A stretch of DNA of 64,000 nucleotides from positions 186,001 through 250,000 of the forward strand of contig NZ_BAAACP010000001.1 in the NCBI RefSeq assembly GCF_039521565.1, written 5' to 3'. The position numbers and the translations under genes are program-made. Below the pieces are notes generated by a model, which was given only the letters and a program-made list of their open reading frames with translations, was not told the DNA's origin and searched no databases. Positions 43,160 through 52,587 of this stretch are shown here, in pieces. Position 1 is the first letter of the stretch. Each line of letters opens with the position of its first letter. The DNA is from Paraclostridium tenue (GTDB taxonomy: Bacteria; Bacillota; Clostridia; Peptostreptococcales; Peptostreptococcaceae).

Positions 43160-45067
43160 GTGGATGCTCAAATCAGATCTCCAAGACAAGAAAATGTATT
43201 AGATAAAGCTTTAAGCAAATATAAAACAAGGCAACTAATATTAAAATTAGCAGATATAGTATGTATATTAATATCATTTGTAGTATCAGTATGGTTAGTT
43301 CATGAAATTAAACCATTAGAACATGAAATGATATTACTATCAGTAATATATATAGTAACAAATATATCCTTACTTACTATATTTAAGTGTTATCACAGTT
43401 TATGGAGATACGCAGGAGAAGAAGAATTACTATCTATAGTATTAGCTTGTTCAACAGCAGTACTGCCATCATATTTAATACATAAGCTTGTAGGGGGACA
43501 ACTTTCAATAATTTTTTATTTATTAAATTTAATATTAACAATATCACTAACGGGTGGAATTAGATTAATATACAGAACAGCAAGAAGAATAGGTATTAGA
43601 GCTAACTTAAAAGATAAAGCTAGCAAAGTACTAATAGTAGGAGCTGGAAGTGCGGGAGATATGGTAATTCAAGAATTAAAAAACAACCCGCAACTTTTAA
43701 AAAAGCCAGTAGGAATTATAGATGATGACATAAATAAAATGGGAAGAAGAATTCATAATATACCAATATTAGGAACAACCAACCACATAAAAAATGTAGT
43801 TGAAAGAAATGATATAGACGAAATTATAATTGCAATAGCTAATATAACTAAACAAGAGAAAAAAGAAATTATAGAAGTTTGTAAAGATACAAAATGTAAA
43901 CTTAGAACTATACCAGGTATATTTGAAATAATAGATGGAAAAGTTGATATAAAAAAAATTAGGGATGTTGAGATAGAAGACTTATTAGGTAGAGAACCTA
44001 TAAAAGTTAATTTAGAAGAGATGAGTGAGTATTTGCAAAATAAGGTTGTACTTGTTACAGGCGGGGGAGGAAGTATCGGAAGTGAGTTATGCAGACAGGT
44101 TGCAAGTTTTAATCCAAAACAACTTGTAATACTTGATAACTATGAAAACAATGCATATACAATTCAGCAAGAATTAATAAGAAAATATGGAAATAAATTA
44201 AACTTGAAAACAGTTATAGCATCTATAAGAGAGGGAAAACGATTGGATGGAATATTTAATACATATAAACCAGATGTAGTTTTTCATGCTGCTGCACACA
44301 AACATGTTCCCCTTATGGAAAATAGCCCAAGTGAAGCTATAAAAAATAATATATTTGGGACGAGAAATGTAGCTACACTTGCAGATAAATATAAAGTTAA
44401 AAGATTTGTGCTTATATCTACCGACAAGGCAGTTAATCCAACTAATATAATGGGAGCTACTAAAAGAGCTGCTGAGATGATAATTCAGGTTATGAACAAA
44501 AGTAGTGAAACAGAGTTTGTAGCTGTTAGGTTTGGAAATGTACTTGGAAGTAATGGTAGCGTTATACCACTTTTTAAGAAACAAATTGAAGAAGGTGGGC
44601 CAGTAACTATAACTCACCCAGATATTATTAGGTATTTTATGACTATACCTGAAGCTGTACAACTTGTTATTCAAGCAGGTGCTATGGCAAAGGGTGGAGA
44701 GATATTTGTACTTGATATGGGAGATCCAGTAAAGATAGTTGATTTAGCAAATAACTTGATTACATTAAGCGGATTTGAACCAAATGTAGATATAGATATT
44801 AAGTTTACAGGGCTTAGACCTGGAGAGAAGTTATATGAAGAGCTACTTATGTCAGAGGAAGGATTAATGGATACTGAGCATAAGAAGATATTTATTGGAA
44901 AGCCAATAGAGTTTGATGTTGATAGAGCTAAAAAACATTTAGAAGTATTAAAAGATATAGTTGATCAGGAAGAAGTAGAACTAATTGATAATGTTATGAG
45001 AGAATTGGTTACTACTTATATTAGACCTGAAGAAGCAAATAAAAGCAAGGAGGTATTGTATGGATAA
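43160..45067 (+). CDS. Membrane-bound UDP-GlcNAc 4,6-dehydratase (CapD/PglF type)
   Basis: A 635-residue protein. The first 140 residues hold four membrane helices, then an NAD-binding-like domain (VLIVGAGSAGDMVI), then a large SDR domain with VTGGGGSIGSELCRQ, STDKAVNP and MGATKR, in which Met replaces the usual catalytic Tyr, as in CapD/WbpM/PglF. It makes UDP-4-keto-6-deoxy-GlcNAc. A DegT aminotransferase two genes on would aminate the product. It uses a GTG start behind AAAGGGGTG. The end overlaps the next start by 8 bases. Confidence 0.92.
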   Translation: MDAQIRSPRQENVLDKALSKYKTRQLILKLADIVCILISFVVSVWLVHEIKPLEHEMILLSVIYIVTNISLLTIFKCYHSLWRYAGEEELLSIVLACSTAVLPSYLIHKLVGGQLSIIFYLLNLILTISLTGGIRLIYRTARRIGIRANLKDKASKVLIVGAGSAGDMVIQELKNNPQLLKKPVGIIDDDINKMGRRIHNIPILGTTNHIKNVVERNDIDEIIIAIANITKQEKKEIIEVCKDTKCKLRTIPGIFEIIDGKVDIKKIRDVEIEDLLGREPIKVNLEEMSEYLQNKVVLVTGGGGSIGSELCRQVASFNPKQLVILDNYENNAYTIQQELIRKYGNKLNLKTVIASIREGKRLDGIFNTYKPDVVFHAAAHKHVPLMENSPSEAIKNNIFGTRNVATLADKYKVKRFVLISTDKAVNPTNIMGATKRAAEMIIQVMNKSSETEFVAVRFGNVLGSNGSVIPLFKKQIEEGGPVTITHPDIIRYFMTIPEAVQLVIQAGAMAKGGEIFVLDMGDPVKIVDLANNLITLSGFEPNVDIDIKFTGLRPGEKLYEELLMSEEGLMDTEHKKIFIGKPIEFDVDRAKKHLEVLKDIVDQEEVELIDNVMRELVTTYIRPEEANKSKEVLYG

Positions 45068-45815
45068 AAAATTGGTTTCAATAATAACTCCAGTATATAA
45101 TGCTAGTAGCTTTATAAAAGAAACTATACAGTCAGTTCAGGCTCAAACCTATGAAAATTGGGAAATGATATTGGTAGATGACTGTTCTAAAGATAATTCG
45201 TGTGAAATAATAAGCAAATTTGTAGAAGATGACAGTAGAATTAGATATATAAGATTAGAGCAAAATAGTGGAGCAGCAGTTGCTAGAAACACAGCAATAA
45301 AAAATGCAAAAGGCAGATATATAGCATTTTTAGATAGTGATGATATATGGTATAAGAGCAAACTAGAAAAACAAATAAGATTTATGCAGGATGGAGATAT
45401 AGCATTTTCCTTTACCGGATATGAGCTTATGACAGAAGATGGAACATTGTTAAATAAAGCTATAAAGGTTCCAAAAGTTATAGATTACGAGGGATATCTA
45501 AAAAATACTATAATAGGATGCTTAAGTGTAATTATAGATAAAGATAAAATAGGATATTTTGAAATGCCAAATATAAGGGCTAATCAAGATATGGCAACGT
45601 GGTTATATATACTTAGAGATAGAAAATGTAAAGCGTATGGATTGAATGAATGTTTAGCTCAATATAGGCTTGTAAATGGATCTATATCTAATAATAAATT
45701 TAAAGCTGCTAAGAGTGTATGGAATGTATATAGAAATATAGAAAATTTATCAATAGTAAAAAGTATATATGTATTTTCAAACTACTCTATAAATGCAATA
45801 TTAAAAAGAGTTTAA
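45060..45815 (+). CDS. GT2-family glycosyltransferase
   Basis: A 251-residue GT-A transferase: VSIITPVYNASSFIKETIQS, MILVDDCSKDNS and the metal-binding FLDSDDIW. The catalytic core spans residues 5–200. It is similar in size to TuaG/PssA-like enzymes of wall-polymer clusters. It starts inside the end of the dehydratase gene with GGAGG as RBS. The sugar is unknown. Confidence 0.88.
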   Translation: MDKKLVSIITPVYNASSFIKETIQSVQAQTYENWEMILVDDCSKDNSCEIISKFVEDDSRIRYIRLEQNSGAAVARNTAIKNAKGRYIAFLDSDDIWYKSKLEKQIRFMQDGDIAFSFTGYELMTEDGTLLNKAIKVPKVIDYEGYLKNTIIGCLSVIIDKDKIGYFEMPNIRANQDMATWLYILRDRKCKAYGLNECLAQYRLVNGSISNNKFKAAKSVWNVYRNIENLSIVKSIYVFSNYSINAILKRV

Positions 45816-45840
45816 CACTAAAGATAAGTAGGGTTGATAT

Positions 45841-46470
45841 ATGGATAGTGTAAAAGAATTACCAAAAAAGATAAGCATGATAAATAGATTTTTAAAACGA
45901 TCTTTTGATATTATTGTATCGTTTATAGGACTGTTGTTTACCATTCCTATAATAATAATATCTGCATTACTTATAAAAATAAAATATAAGGAAAGTGGAT
46001 TTTTTACTCAAAAAAGGGTAGGGAAAGATGGGAGAATATTCAATATTATAAAAATTAAGACAATGTCATCTAAAGTTGATTTTCAGACAACTGTTACAAC
46101 TAAAAATGATCCAAGAATAACACCTTTGGGAAAGATATTTAGAAAAACCAAGATAGATGAGCTACCACAGCTTATAAATGTATTGAAAGGTGATATGAGT
46201 TTTGTAGGACCTAGACCTGATGTAAAAGAGCTTATAGATAGTATTCCAGAGGAGGAAAGAGAAATATTTTTATCTATAAGGCCAGGAATAACAGGACCTG
46301 CAACAATAAAGTATAGAAATGAAGAAGAAATATTAGCAACAGTAGAAGATTCTCAAAGGTATAATGATGAAGTTATATTTCCAGATAAGGTAGAAATAAA
46401 CATTGATTATATAAGAGATTATAATTTTATAAAAGATATTCAATATATATTACAAACAGTTTTTAAATAA
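45841..46470 (+). CDS. Undecaprenyl-phosphate sugar-1-phosphate transferase (locus 2, PglC-like)
   Basis: A 209-residue sugar transferase with one N-terminal membrane segment (IIVSFIGLLFTIPIIII), QKRVGKDGRIFNIIKIKTM, RKTKIDELPQLINVLKGDM and FVGPRPD. The small, single-pass form resembles PglC, which transfers bacillosamine-phosphate. Standing beside a dehydratase and an aminotransferase, it probably starts the unit with a 4-amino-6-deoxy-HexNAc sugar. Confidence 0.87.
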   Translation: MDSVKELPKKISMINRFLKRSFDIIVSFIGLLFTIPIIIISALLIKIKYKESGFFTQKRVGKDGRIFNIIKIKTMSSKVDFQTTVTTKNDPRITPLGKIFRKTKIDELPQLINVLKGDMSFVGPRPDVKELIDSIPEEEREIFLSIRPGITGPATIKYRNEEEILATVEDSQRYNDEVIFPDKVEINIDYIRDYNFIKDIQYILQTVFK

Positions 46471-46482
46471 GGGGTAAATAAT

Positions 46483-47625
46483 ATGAAAAAAAGAATATAT
46501 CTTTCTTCACCTCATATGGGAGGGGAAGAACAGAACTATATAAATGAGGCATTTGACACAAATTGGGTTGCTCCACTAGGACCTAATGTTAATAATTTTG
46601 AAAAAGACATTCGAGAGTACACAGGAGCAAAAGCATCAATAGCTTTAGTTAGTGGAACAAGTGCTATTCATTTAGCACTTAAATGTTTAGGAGTAGGGCA
46701 AGGTGATGTAGTATTTTGCTCAACATTGACATTTTCAGCAAGTGCAAATCCAATAATATATCAAGGTGCAGAACCTGTATTTATAGACTCAGAGTATGAA
46801 TCTTGGAATATGTGCCCAATAGCTTTACAAAAGGCATTTTATGATGCTGAAAAATGCAACAAAATACCAAAAGCAGTTATAGTTGTAAACTTATATGGAC
46901 AAAGTGCTGACTATGATAAATTAAAATCAATATGTGATAAATATAATGTACCAATTATAGAAGATGCAGCTGAGTCTTTAGGAGCTACATATAAAGGTAA
47001 GCAAACAGGAACTATTGGAGATATAGGTATATACTCATTCAATGGAAATAAAATAATAACTACTTCTGGTGGAGGAATGATGGTTTCTAATAATGAAGAG
47101 TATACGAAAAAAGCTCTTTTTTGGGCAACTCAATCAAGAGAAGCAGAACGTCATTATGAACATAAAGAATTAGGATTTAATTATAGAATGAGTAATGTTA
47201 TAGCTGGGATAGGAAGAGGACAGATGAAAGTTCTTGATGAGAGGATTTCTAAGAAAAAAGAAATTTATGAATTGTATAAAGATAGATTTAAAGATATAGA
47301 TGAAATAGAAATGATGAGTGTATGCGAATTTGGAGAACCCAATTATTGGTTATCTGTGGCTACTATAAAAGAAAGTTCTAGAGTTAATCCACTAGATATA
47401 ATGATAGCTTTAGAAAATGAAAATATAGAAAGCAGACCTGTATGGAAGCCTATGCATATGCAACCATTTTTTGAAAAATATAAATTTTTCTCTAGAAATA
47501 AGAAAGAACCTATTTCAGAAAAATTATATATAACAGGAATTTGCCTACCAAGTGATACAAAGCTTGATGTAGATGAGCAAAGAGAGATTATAGAGATTGT
47601 AAAAAATTTATTTAAGAATAAGTAG
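46483..47625 (+). CDS. DegT/DnrJ/EryC1-family sugar aminotransferase (PglE-like)
   Basis: A 380-residue PLP enzyme. ALVSGTSAIHLALKCLGVG, IIEDAAESLGATYKGK and SFNGNKIITTSGGGM (Schiff-base Lys) are diagnostic. It would aminate the 4-keto sugar made by the CapD-like dehydratase to a UDP-4-amino-4,6-dideoxy-HexNAc. No PglD-type acetyltransferase lies in the locus, so the amine may stay free. The RBS AAGGGGTAA precedes the ATG. Confidence 0.9.
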   Translation: MKKRIYLSSPHMGGEEQNYINEAFDTNWVAPLGPNVNNFEKDIREYTGAKASIALVSGTSAIHLALKCLGVGQGDVVFCSTLTFSASANPIIYQGAEPVFIDSEYESWNMCPIALQKAFYDAEKCNKIPKAVIVVNLYGQSADYDKLKSICDKYNVPIIEDAAESLGATYKGKQTGTIGDIGIYSFNGNKIITTSGGGMMVSNNEEYTKKALFWATQSREAERHYEHKELGFNYRMSNVIAGIGRGQMKVLDERISKKKEIYELYKDRFKDIDEIEMMSVCEFGEPNYWLSVATIKESSRVNPLDIMIALENENIESRPVWKPMHMQPFFEKYKFFSRNKKEPISEKLYITGICLPSDTKLDVDEQREIIEIVKNLFKNK

Positions 47626-47635
47626 AGGCAATTAG

Positions 47636-48913
47636 ATGATTTTAAAACATAGTATAAAAAAACAAAGAATAACTTTAATGATATATGAATTTATATGTTT
47701 TATAGCATTAACTATGGCGTATACGATGGTTATACAACCTAAATTTTCATACATGGGATTTGAATTAGATTTTAACATATATAATTTTTTAATAGGGATT
47801 GCATTATTGATATTTTTCAATTTAATTGGAATTTTTATAAAAAATAATATAATATACGCTATATGGCATATTATCTTAATATATAATTTTTATGGAACTG
47901 TAATATATTATCAATACAATAACACTTCTATAAATATAGTTATATCTCTTAGCATATTTTTATTAGTTATGATAATTTTTTCGAAAATTAATATAAAGAT
48001 AAAAAAATCAAAATATACTGTTGAAAATAATTATTTCATAATGAGAAGGTTAACATTTTTAGCAATCATTGCAACTATACCATTTTTTATATTTTATGGT
48101 AAATACATAAATATAAAAAACTTGTTATTAATAGATGTATATGAAACTAGAGCTTTATTTAGAGAAGTTAGTGTAAATGGAATAGGATACTTAATAGCAC
48201 CGTTAACAAGAGTTGTATGTCCTGTACTGTTAGCTTATTCTATAAAATATAAAAAGAAAAGTATTTTTTTACTTAATTTGTTTGTAATTTTATATATATA
48301 TTTATGTGGAGCTGTTAAAAGTATATTTATAGGTGCAATAACTGTTATTGTATTTTATAGGGGAGATTATGAAGAAAAGCCTATTTTATTTGCTAAGTTG
48401 ATTATGTTTTTGACAATAGGTGGAATTTTACTATATTACATGTTTGATAATATCTTTTTATTGGATGGGTTTGTAAGGCGTGTATTTTTTATACCACCTA
48501 AATTAGATAGTGAATATTATATGTACTTTAATGGACATAACACATATTGGCTACATTCAGCTATAGGTGAACTTTTAGGAATTCAAAGACAAATATTAGG
48601 AGGCTACGACTCATTATCAATGTATACTGGAGAAGTTTTAATGGGAAAACCAGGATTTAATGCAAATGTAGGTGTTTTAACAGAAGGATATGTATCGGCA
48701 GGGTATATAGGAGTTTTAATTCATAGCATACTTATAAGTTTTATATATAGAATTATAAGTTCAATAAACATAAATCCTATATTATTTGGTGTTATATTTA
48801 TATATATATACTATCTAAACACTGCATTTTTATCAGTTCTTTTATTGACTCATGGATTATTATTTTTATTACTGTTCTCTATTATGTTTTTAAATCGAAA
48901 TGTATCTAATTAA
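47636..48913 (+). CDS. Wzy-like polysaccharide polymerase (locus 2)
   Basis: A 425-residue membrane protein with about ten to twelve hydrophobic helices. The central loop carries EVSVNGIGYLIAPLTRV and the later loop LDGFVRRVFFIPPKLDSEYY, resembling oligosaccharide repeat-unit polymerases. RRVFFIPP is a motif frequently seen in this group. Role inferred from topology and position. A 15-bp hairpin follows. Confidence 0.75.
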   Translation: MILKHSIKKQRITLMIYEFICFIALTMAYTMVIQPKFSYMGFELDFNIYNFLIGIALLIFFNLIGIFIKNNIIYAIWHIILIYNFYGTVIYYQYNNTSINIVISLSIFLLVMIIFSKINIKIKKSKYTVENNYFIMRRLTFLAIIATIPFFIFYGKYINIKNLLLIDVYETRALFREVSVNGIGYLIAPLTRVVCPVLLAYSIKYKKKSIFLLNLFVILYIYLCGAVKSIFIGAITVIVFYRGDYEEKPILFAKLIMFLTIGGILLYYMFDNIFLLDGFVRRVFFIPPKLDSEYYMYFNGHNTYWLHSAIGELLGIQRQILGGYDSLSMYTGEVLMGKPGFNANVGVLTEGYVSAGYIGVLIHSILISFIYRIISSININPILFGVIFIYIYYLNTAFLSVLLLTHGLLFLLLFSIMFLNRNVSN

Positions 48914-48920
48914 ATATATT

Positions 48921-48955
48921 TTATAGAGATAATATATTACATATTATCTCTATAA
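48921..48955 (+). promoter_or_regulatory. Perfect hairpin between polymerase and glycosyltransferase genes
   Basis: TTATAGAGATAATAT and ATATTATCTCTATAA are exact reverse complements (15 bp) around ATTAC. No T-tract follows. It ends about 10 bases before the next RBS. Confidence 0.55.
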
Positions 48956-48975
48956 CCATAATTATGGAGGTAAGT

Positions 48976-50148
48976 ATGGATAAAAATAAGATATCTATAT
49001 ACTATGCATCAAAATTGAGAGGATTTATAAAGCATATTGTAGAAAATCCTCCAACAGATATTGAATATGTATATACAGAAAACAATTTTTATGAGACAAG
49101 CTCTAAGTTTAAATTGGTTCTGAAAAAATTACTAGGAGGGAAAATAGGAGATTCATTAGGATTAATTTTAAAGCTAAACGTTGATAACAACGAGTGTGAT
49201 ATTGTACAAACATATAATAGATTTATAAAGTCATCACAAAATTATATTATAATGTTGGAGAACCCTACAGCTATATATCATTATTCTTTAAATAGAAGTA
49301 AAACTTTGCTTGGTAAAAGAAAAATAAACACAGAGCTTAACAGAGGATATTTAAAATCTATAGTTTGTACATCAAAGGCATGTTACTCCACTGTAGATTT
49401 ATTAATTCAGGAAATGCCTGAAAGTATTATAAAAGAACAAATATACCCTTATGTTCCAGACAACACATTTATAAACGAAAAATTTATAAGTGAAAGAAGT
49501 TATAGTAATGAATTAAAATGTTTATTTATTTCTTCAGACTTTAAATTAAAAAGCGGATGTGAGGTAATAGAAGCCTTTGAAAAGTTGAACTCTAGTATTA
49601 ATATAGAGCTTACGATTGTAACTAAAAAAAGTAGTATACCTACTGATTATTTAGAAAAAATAAAAAATATTAAAAATATTAATCTTTTAGAATTTAACTT
49701 GAAATATGAAGAACTTCAAAGTCTATATACATCAAATATGGTTTTACTGCATACAACAAGACAAGATAGTACTCCTATGGTTGTATTGGAGGCAATAAAG
49801 TCAGGTATGGTTGTACTTGCTACAGATTTATATGCAATTCCTGAAATGGTTGAAGATACAGTAAATGGGTATTTAGTTAAACCTAAATATAGATTTTTTA
49901 ATGAAAACAATTTACCAAATCCAAATGTATGGAACAATAGAAAAGAAACTATATATTCAAGTTACATAGATAACAATATAGTAGACTTTATATACGAAAA
50001 AATCACATATTTAAGTTCTAACAGAGATATATTAGAAGAAATGTCTAAGAATTCTTATGAGAAAGCAACTAGAGGTGAATTTTCAGAATCGTTTATAAAG
50101 AAAAAATGGGAAAATTTATATAAAAAAATTATGAGGGAATTAAAATAA
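48976..50148 (+). CDS. GT4-like glycosyltransferase (locus 2, first)
   Basis: A 390-residue GT-B protein, less typical at its N-terminus. The C-domain shows SSDFKLKSGCEVIEAFEKL, LHTTRQDSTPMVVLEAIKSG and VLATDLYAIPEMVEDTVNGY, the nucleotide-sugar site of GT4. The start at 48976 follows TGGAGGT; an ATG at 48964 overlaps the RBS. Specificity is unknown. Confidence 0.8.
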   Translation: MDKNKISIYYASKLRGFIKHIVENPPTDIEYVYTENNFYETSSKFKLVLKKLLGGKIGDSLGLILKLNVDNNECDIVQTYNRFIKSSQNYIIMLENPTAIYHYSLNRSKTLLGKRKINTELNRGYLKSIVCTSKACYSTVDLLIQEMPESIIKEQIYPYVPDNTFINEKFISERSYSNELKCLFISSDFKLKSGCEVIEAFEKLNSSINIELTIVTKKSSIPTDYLEKIKNIKNINLLEFNLKYEELQSLYTSNMVLLHTTRQDSTPMVVLEAIKSGMVVLATDLYAIPEMVEDTVNGYLVKPKYRFFNENNLPNPNVWNNRKETIYSSYIDNNIVDFIYEKITYLSSNRDILEEMSKNSYEKATRGEFSESFIKKKWENLYKKIMRELK

Positions 50149-50171
50149 TGTTAAGTGAGTAGGAGGATACA

Positions 50172-51329
50172 ATGAAAATACTACACATATGCTCTTATTA
50201 TAATACATCGTCACTATATAAACATTTGTTTAAAAGTATATCGAATATTGATAATAAAATGGAACAGAAAATATATATACCAATGGCAATAGATGCTAGT
50301 TTATGCCCAGAAGATCATGGAACAGTAAGATGTAAGACAGATGATTATGATAGAGTAGAACATATATATAAGGAAGTTTTTAATAAAAATGATAGATTTA
50401 TATTTAGCTTGAAGAATTTAAAGATGTATAAAGGGTTACTAAATAGTGTAGATATACAAAATATAGATTTTATACATGCACATTCGTTATTTGCAAATGG
50501 AAATATAGCATACAAGATAAAGAAAGAAAAAAATATAGATTATATAGTAGCAGTGAGAGCTACTGATGTAGAAGTATTTTTAAGAAAAATGGTTCATTTG
50601 AGAAAATTAGGGATAAAAATAATGAAAGAATCTAAAAATATTATATTTATATCTCATAATCTAAAAAAAGAAGTAATAAACAAGTATGTACCTGAAAAAT
50701 ATAGAAAAGAAATAGAAGAGAAAAGTTTAGTAATACCTAACGGTATAGATTCATTTTGGTATTCAAATAAAAACGAACTTAATAATATAAAGAAAGATAA
50801 TACAGACTTATTAAAGCTTATATATATAGGAACATTACATAAAAGAAAAAATGTAGATAAGATAATAGATGTTTTTGAAAGCTTAAATAATCATAATATT
50901 CCTACAAGATTAGAAATTGTAGGAGGTGGACCTGATAAAAGTAAAATAGATTCAAAAATAGAAAAAAGTCAATATTGTGAAATGTGTACTATAAATACTT
51001 GGACTAACAATAGAGAAGAATTATTATTAAAATATAAGAATAGTGATATATTTATAATGCCGTCAGTAAAAGAGACTTTTGGTATATCATATCTAGAGGC
51101 ATTAAGTCAAGGGAAACCTATAATTTATACAAAAAATGATGGAGTAGACGGATATTTTAAAGATGGAGAAGTCGGGTATTCTGTTGATCCAAATAATATA
51201 GAATATATTGTTGAATGTATAAAGAATATTGTTGATGATTATGATGATATTAGTGAAAGATGTATACAAAATTCAAGGAAATTTAGTTGGGATAAGATAG
51301 CTGAAAAATATATAAATATCTATGAATAG
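50172..51329 (+). CDS. GT4-family glycosyltransferase (locus 2, second)
   Basis: A 385-residue GT-B transferase: MKILHICSYYNTSSLYKHL at the start, IDFIHAHSLFANG, VIPNGIDSFWY, LIYIGTLHKRKNVDKI and MPSVKETFGISYLEALSQGK (E-x7-E motif). It acts in cytoplasmic assembly of the repeat unit. The RBS TAGGAGGAT precedes the ATG. Ugd follows 21 bases later. Confidence 0.88.
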   Translation: MKILHICSYYNTSSLYKHLFKSISNIDNKMEQKIYIPMAIDASLCPEDHGTVRCKTDDYDRVEHIYKEVFNKNDRFIFSLKNLKMYKGLLNSVDIQNIDFIHAHSLFANGNIAYKIKKEKNIDYIVAVRATDVEVFLRKMVHLRKLGIKIMKESKNIIFISHNLKKEVINKYVPEKYRKEIEEKSLVIPNGIDSFWYSNKNELNNIKKDNTDLLKLIYIGTLHKRKNVDKIIDVFESLNNHNIPTRLEIVGGGPDKSKIDSKIEKSQYCEMCTINTWTNNREELLLKYKNSDIFIMPSVKETFGISYLEALSQGKPIIYTKNDGVDGYFKDGEVGYSVDPNNIEYIVECIKNIVDDYDDISERCIQNSRKFSWDKIAEKYINIYE

Positions 51330-51350
51330 GATTAGAAAGGAGCTATAAAA

Positions 51351-52517
51351 ATGAAAATAGCAATAGCAGGAACGGGATATGTAGGATTATCAAATGCTAT
51401 ATTATTAGCACAAAAAAATGAAGTGGTTGCAGTAGATATAATACAAGAAAAAGTAGATATGATAAATAATAAAAAATCTCCAATAGTAGATTTAGAAATA
51501 GAACAATATTTAAAAACTAAAGAGTTGAACTTAATTGCTACAACAGATGCATACAAAGCATATAAAGATGCAGACTATGTTGTAATATCTACGCCGACAG
51601 ATTATGATCCAGAAAAAAATTATTTTAATACAAGGACAGTAGAAGCTGTTATAGCTAATGTATTATCCATAAACCCAGATGCTGTTATGATTATAAAATC
51701 AACTGTTCCAGTAGGATATACAAAAAGAGTAAAGGAAATGTTTAACACAGATAATATAATGTTTTCACCTGAATTTTTAAGAGAAGGAAAGGCATTATAT
51801 GATAATTTACATCCTTCTAGAATTATTGTAGGAGAACAATCTGAAAGAGCTGAAAAATTTGCTAATCTTTTATTAGAAGGTGCTATAAAAAAAGATGTAC
51901 CAGTTTTATTTACTGACTCAACAGAAGCTGAAGCTGTAAAGTTATTTTCAAACACATATTTAGCATTAAGAGTAGCTTACTTTAATGAATTAGATACATA
52001 TGCAGAACTTAGGGGCCTAGATACAAAGCAAATAATAAAAGGAGTAGGGCTTGATCCAAGAATAGGAAATCACTATAATAATCCATCATTTGGATATGGA
52101 GGATACTGCCTACCTAAGGATACAAAACAATTAAGAGCAAATTATGAGGATGTTCCAAATAACATAATTGGAGCAATAGTTGATGCTAATAGAACCAGAA
52201 AAGATCATATAGCTGATCAAATTATAAAGAGAAATCCAAAAATTGTTGGTATATATAGATTAACAATGAAAACAAATTCAGATAATTTTAGAGCATCATC
52301 TGTTCAAGGTATAATGAAAAGGATAAAAGCTAAAGGAATAGAAGTAGTGGTATATGAACCAGTTCTAAAAGAAGAGAAATTCTTTAACTCAGAAGTAATT
52401 AGAGACTTAGATGAATTTAAAAATATGTGTGATGTTATAGTCTCTAATAGATTGGCTAAAGAATTATTTGATGTTGAAGAAAAAGTTTATACTAGAGATC
52501 TGTTTAATAGAGATTAA
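51351..52517 (+). CDS. ugd: UDP-glucose 6-dehydrogenase (locus 2 copy)
   Basis: A 388-residue paralogue of the enzyme at 39244 with identical motifs (GTGYVGL, KSTVPVGYT, GYGGYCLPKD). About 37 differences in 388 residues, mostly conservative, while synonymous positions differ widely; so the two copies are not a recent duplication. It supplies UDP-glucuronate to locus 2. The RBS AAAGGAGCT precedes the ATG. Confidence 0.93.
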   Translation: MKIAIAGTGYVGLSNAILLAQKNEVVAVDIIQEKVDMINNKKSPIVDLEIEQYLKTKELNLIATTDAYKAYKDADYVVISTPTDYDPEKNYFNTRTVEAVIANVLSINPDAVMIIKSTVPVGYTKRVKEMFNTDNIMFSPEFLREGKALYDNLHPSRIIVGEQSERAEKFANLLLEGAIKKDVPVLFTDSTEAEAVKLFSNTYLALRVAYFNELDTYAELRGLDTKQIIKGVGLDPRIGNHYNNPSFGYGGYCLPKDTKQLRANYEDVPNNIIGAIVDANRTRKDHIADQIIKRNPKIVGIYRLTMKTNSDNFRASSVQGIMKRIKAKGIEVVVYEPVLKEEKFFNSEVIRDLDEFKNMCDVIVSNRLAKELFDVEEKVYTRDLFNRD

Positions 52518-52530
52518 TAATAAATAATAG

Positions 52531-52574
52531 AATAATGAGAGTAATATATTTATGAATATATTACTCTCATTATT
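52531..52574 (+). promoter_or_regulatory. Perfect 20-bp hairpin upstream of the MurJ-like gene
   Basis: Bases 52531–52550 and 52555–52574 are exact reverse complements with a TATG loop. There is no clear U-tract, and the right arm abuts the RBS AGGAGG of the flippase gene. It may act as terminator for ugd, as translation control, or both. Confidence 0.6.
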
Positions 52575-52587
52575 ATAGGAGGATTTA

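Noticed and set aside
48921..52574. Invertible phase-variable promoter flanked by inverted repeats
   Set aside because: The inverted arms are 4–5 bases apart and form simple hairpins; no promoter lies between them and the hairpins do not match each other.
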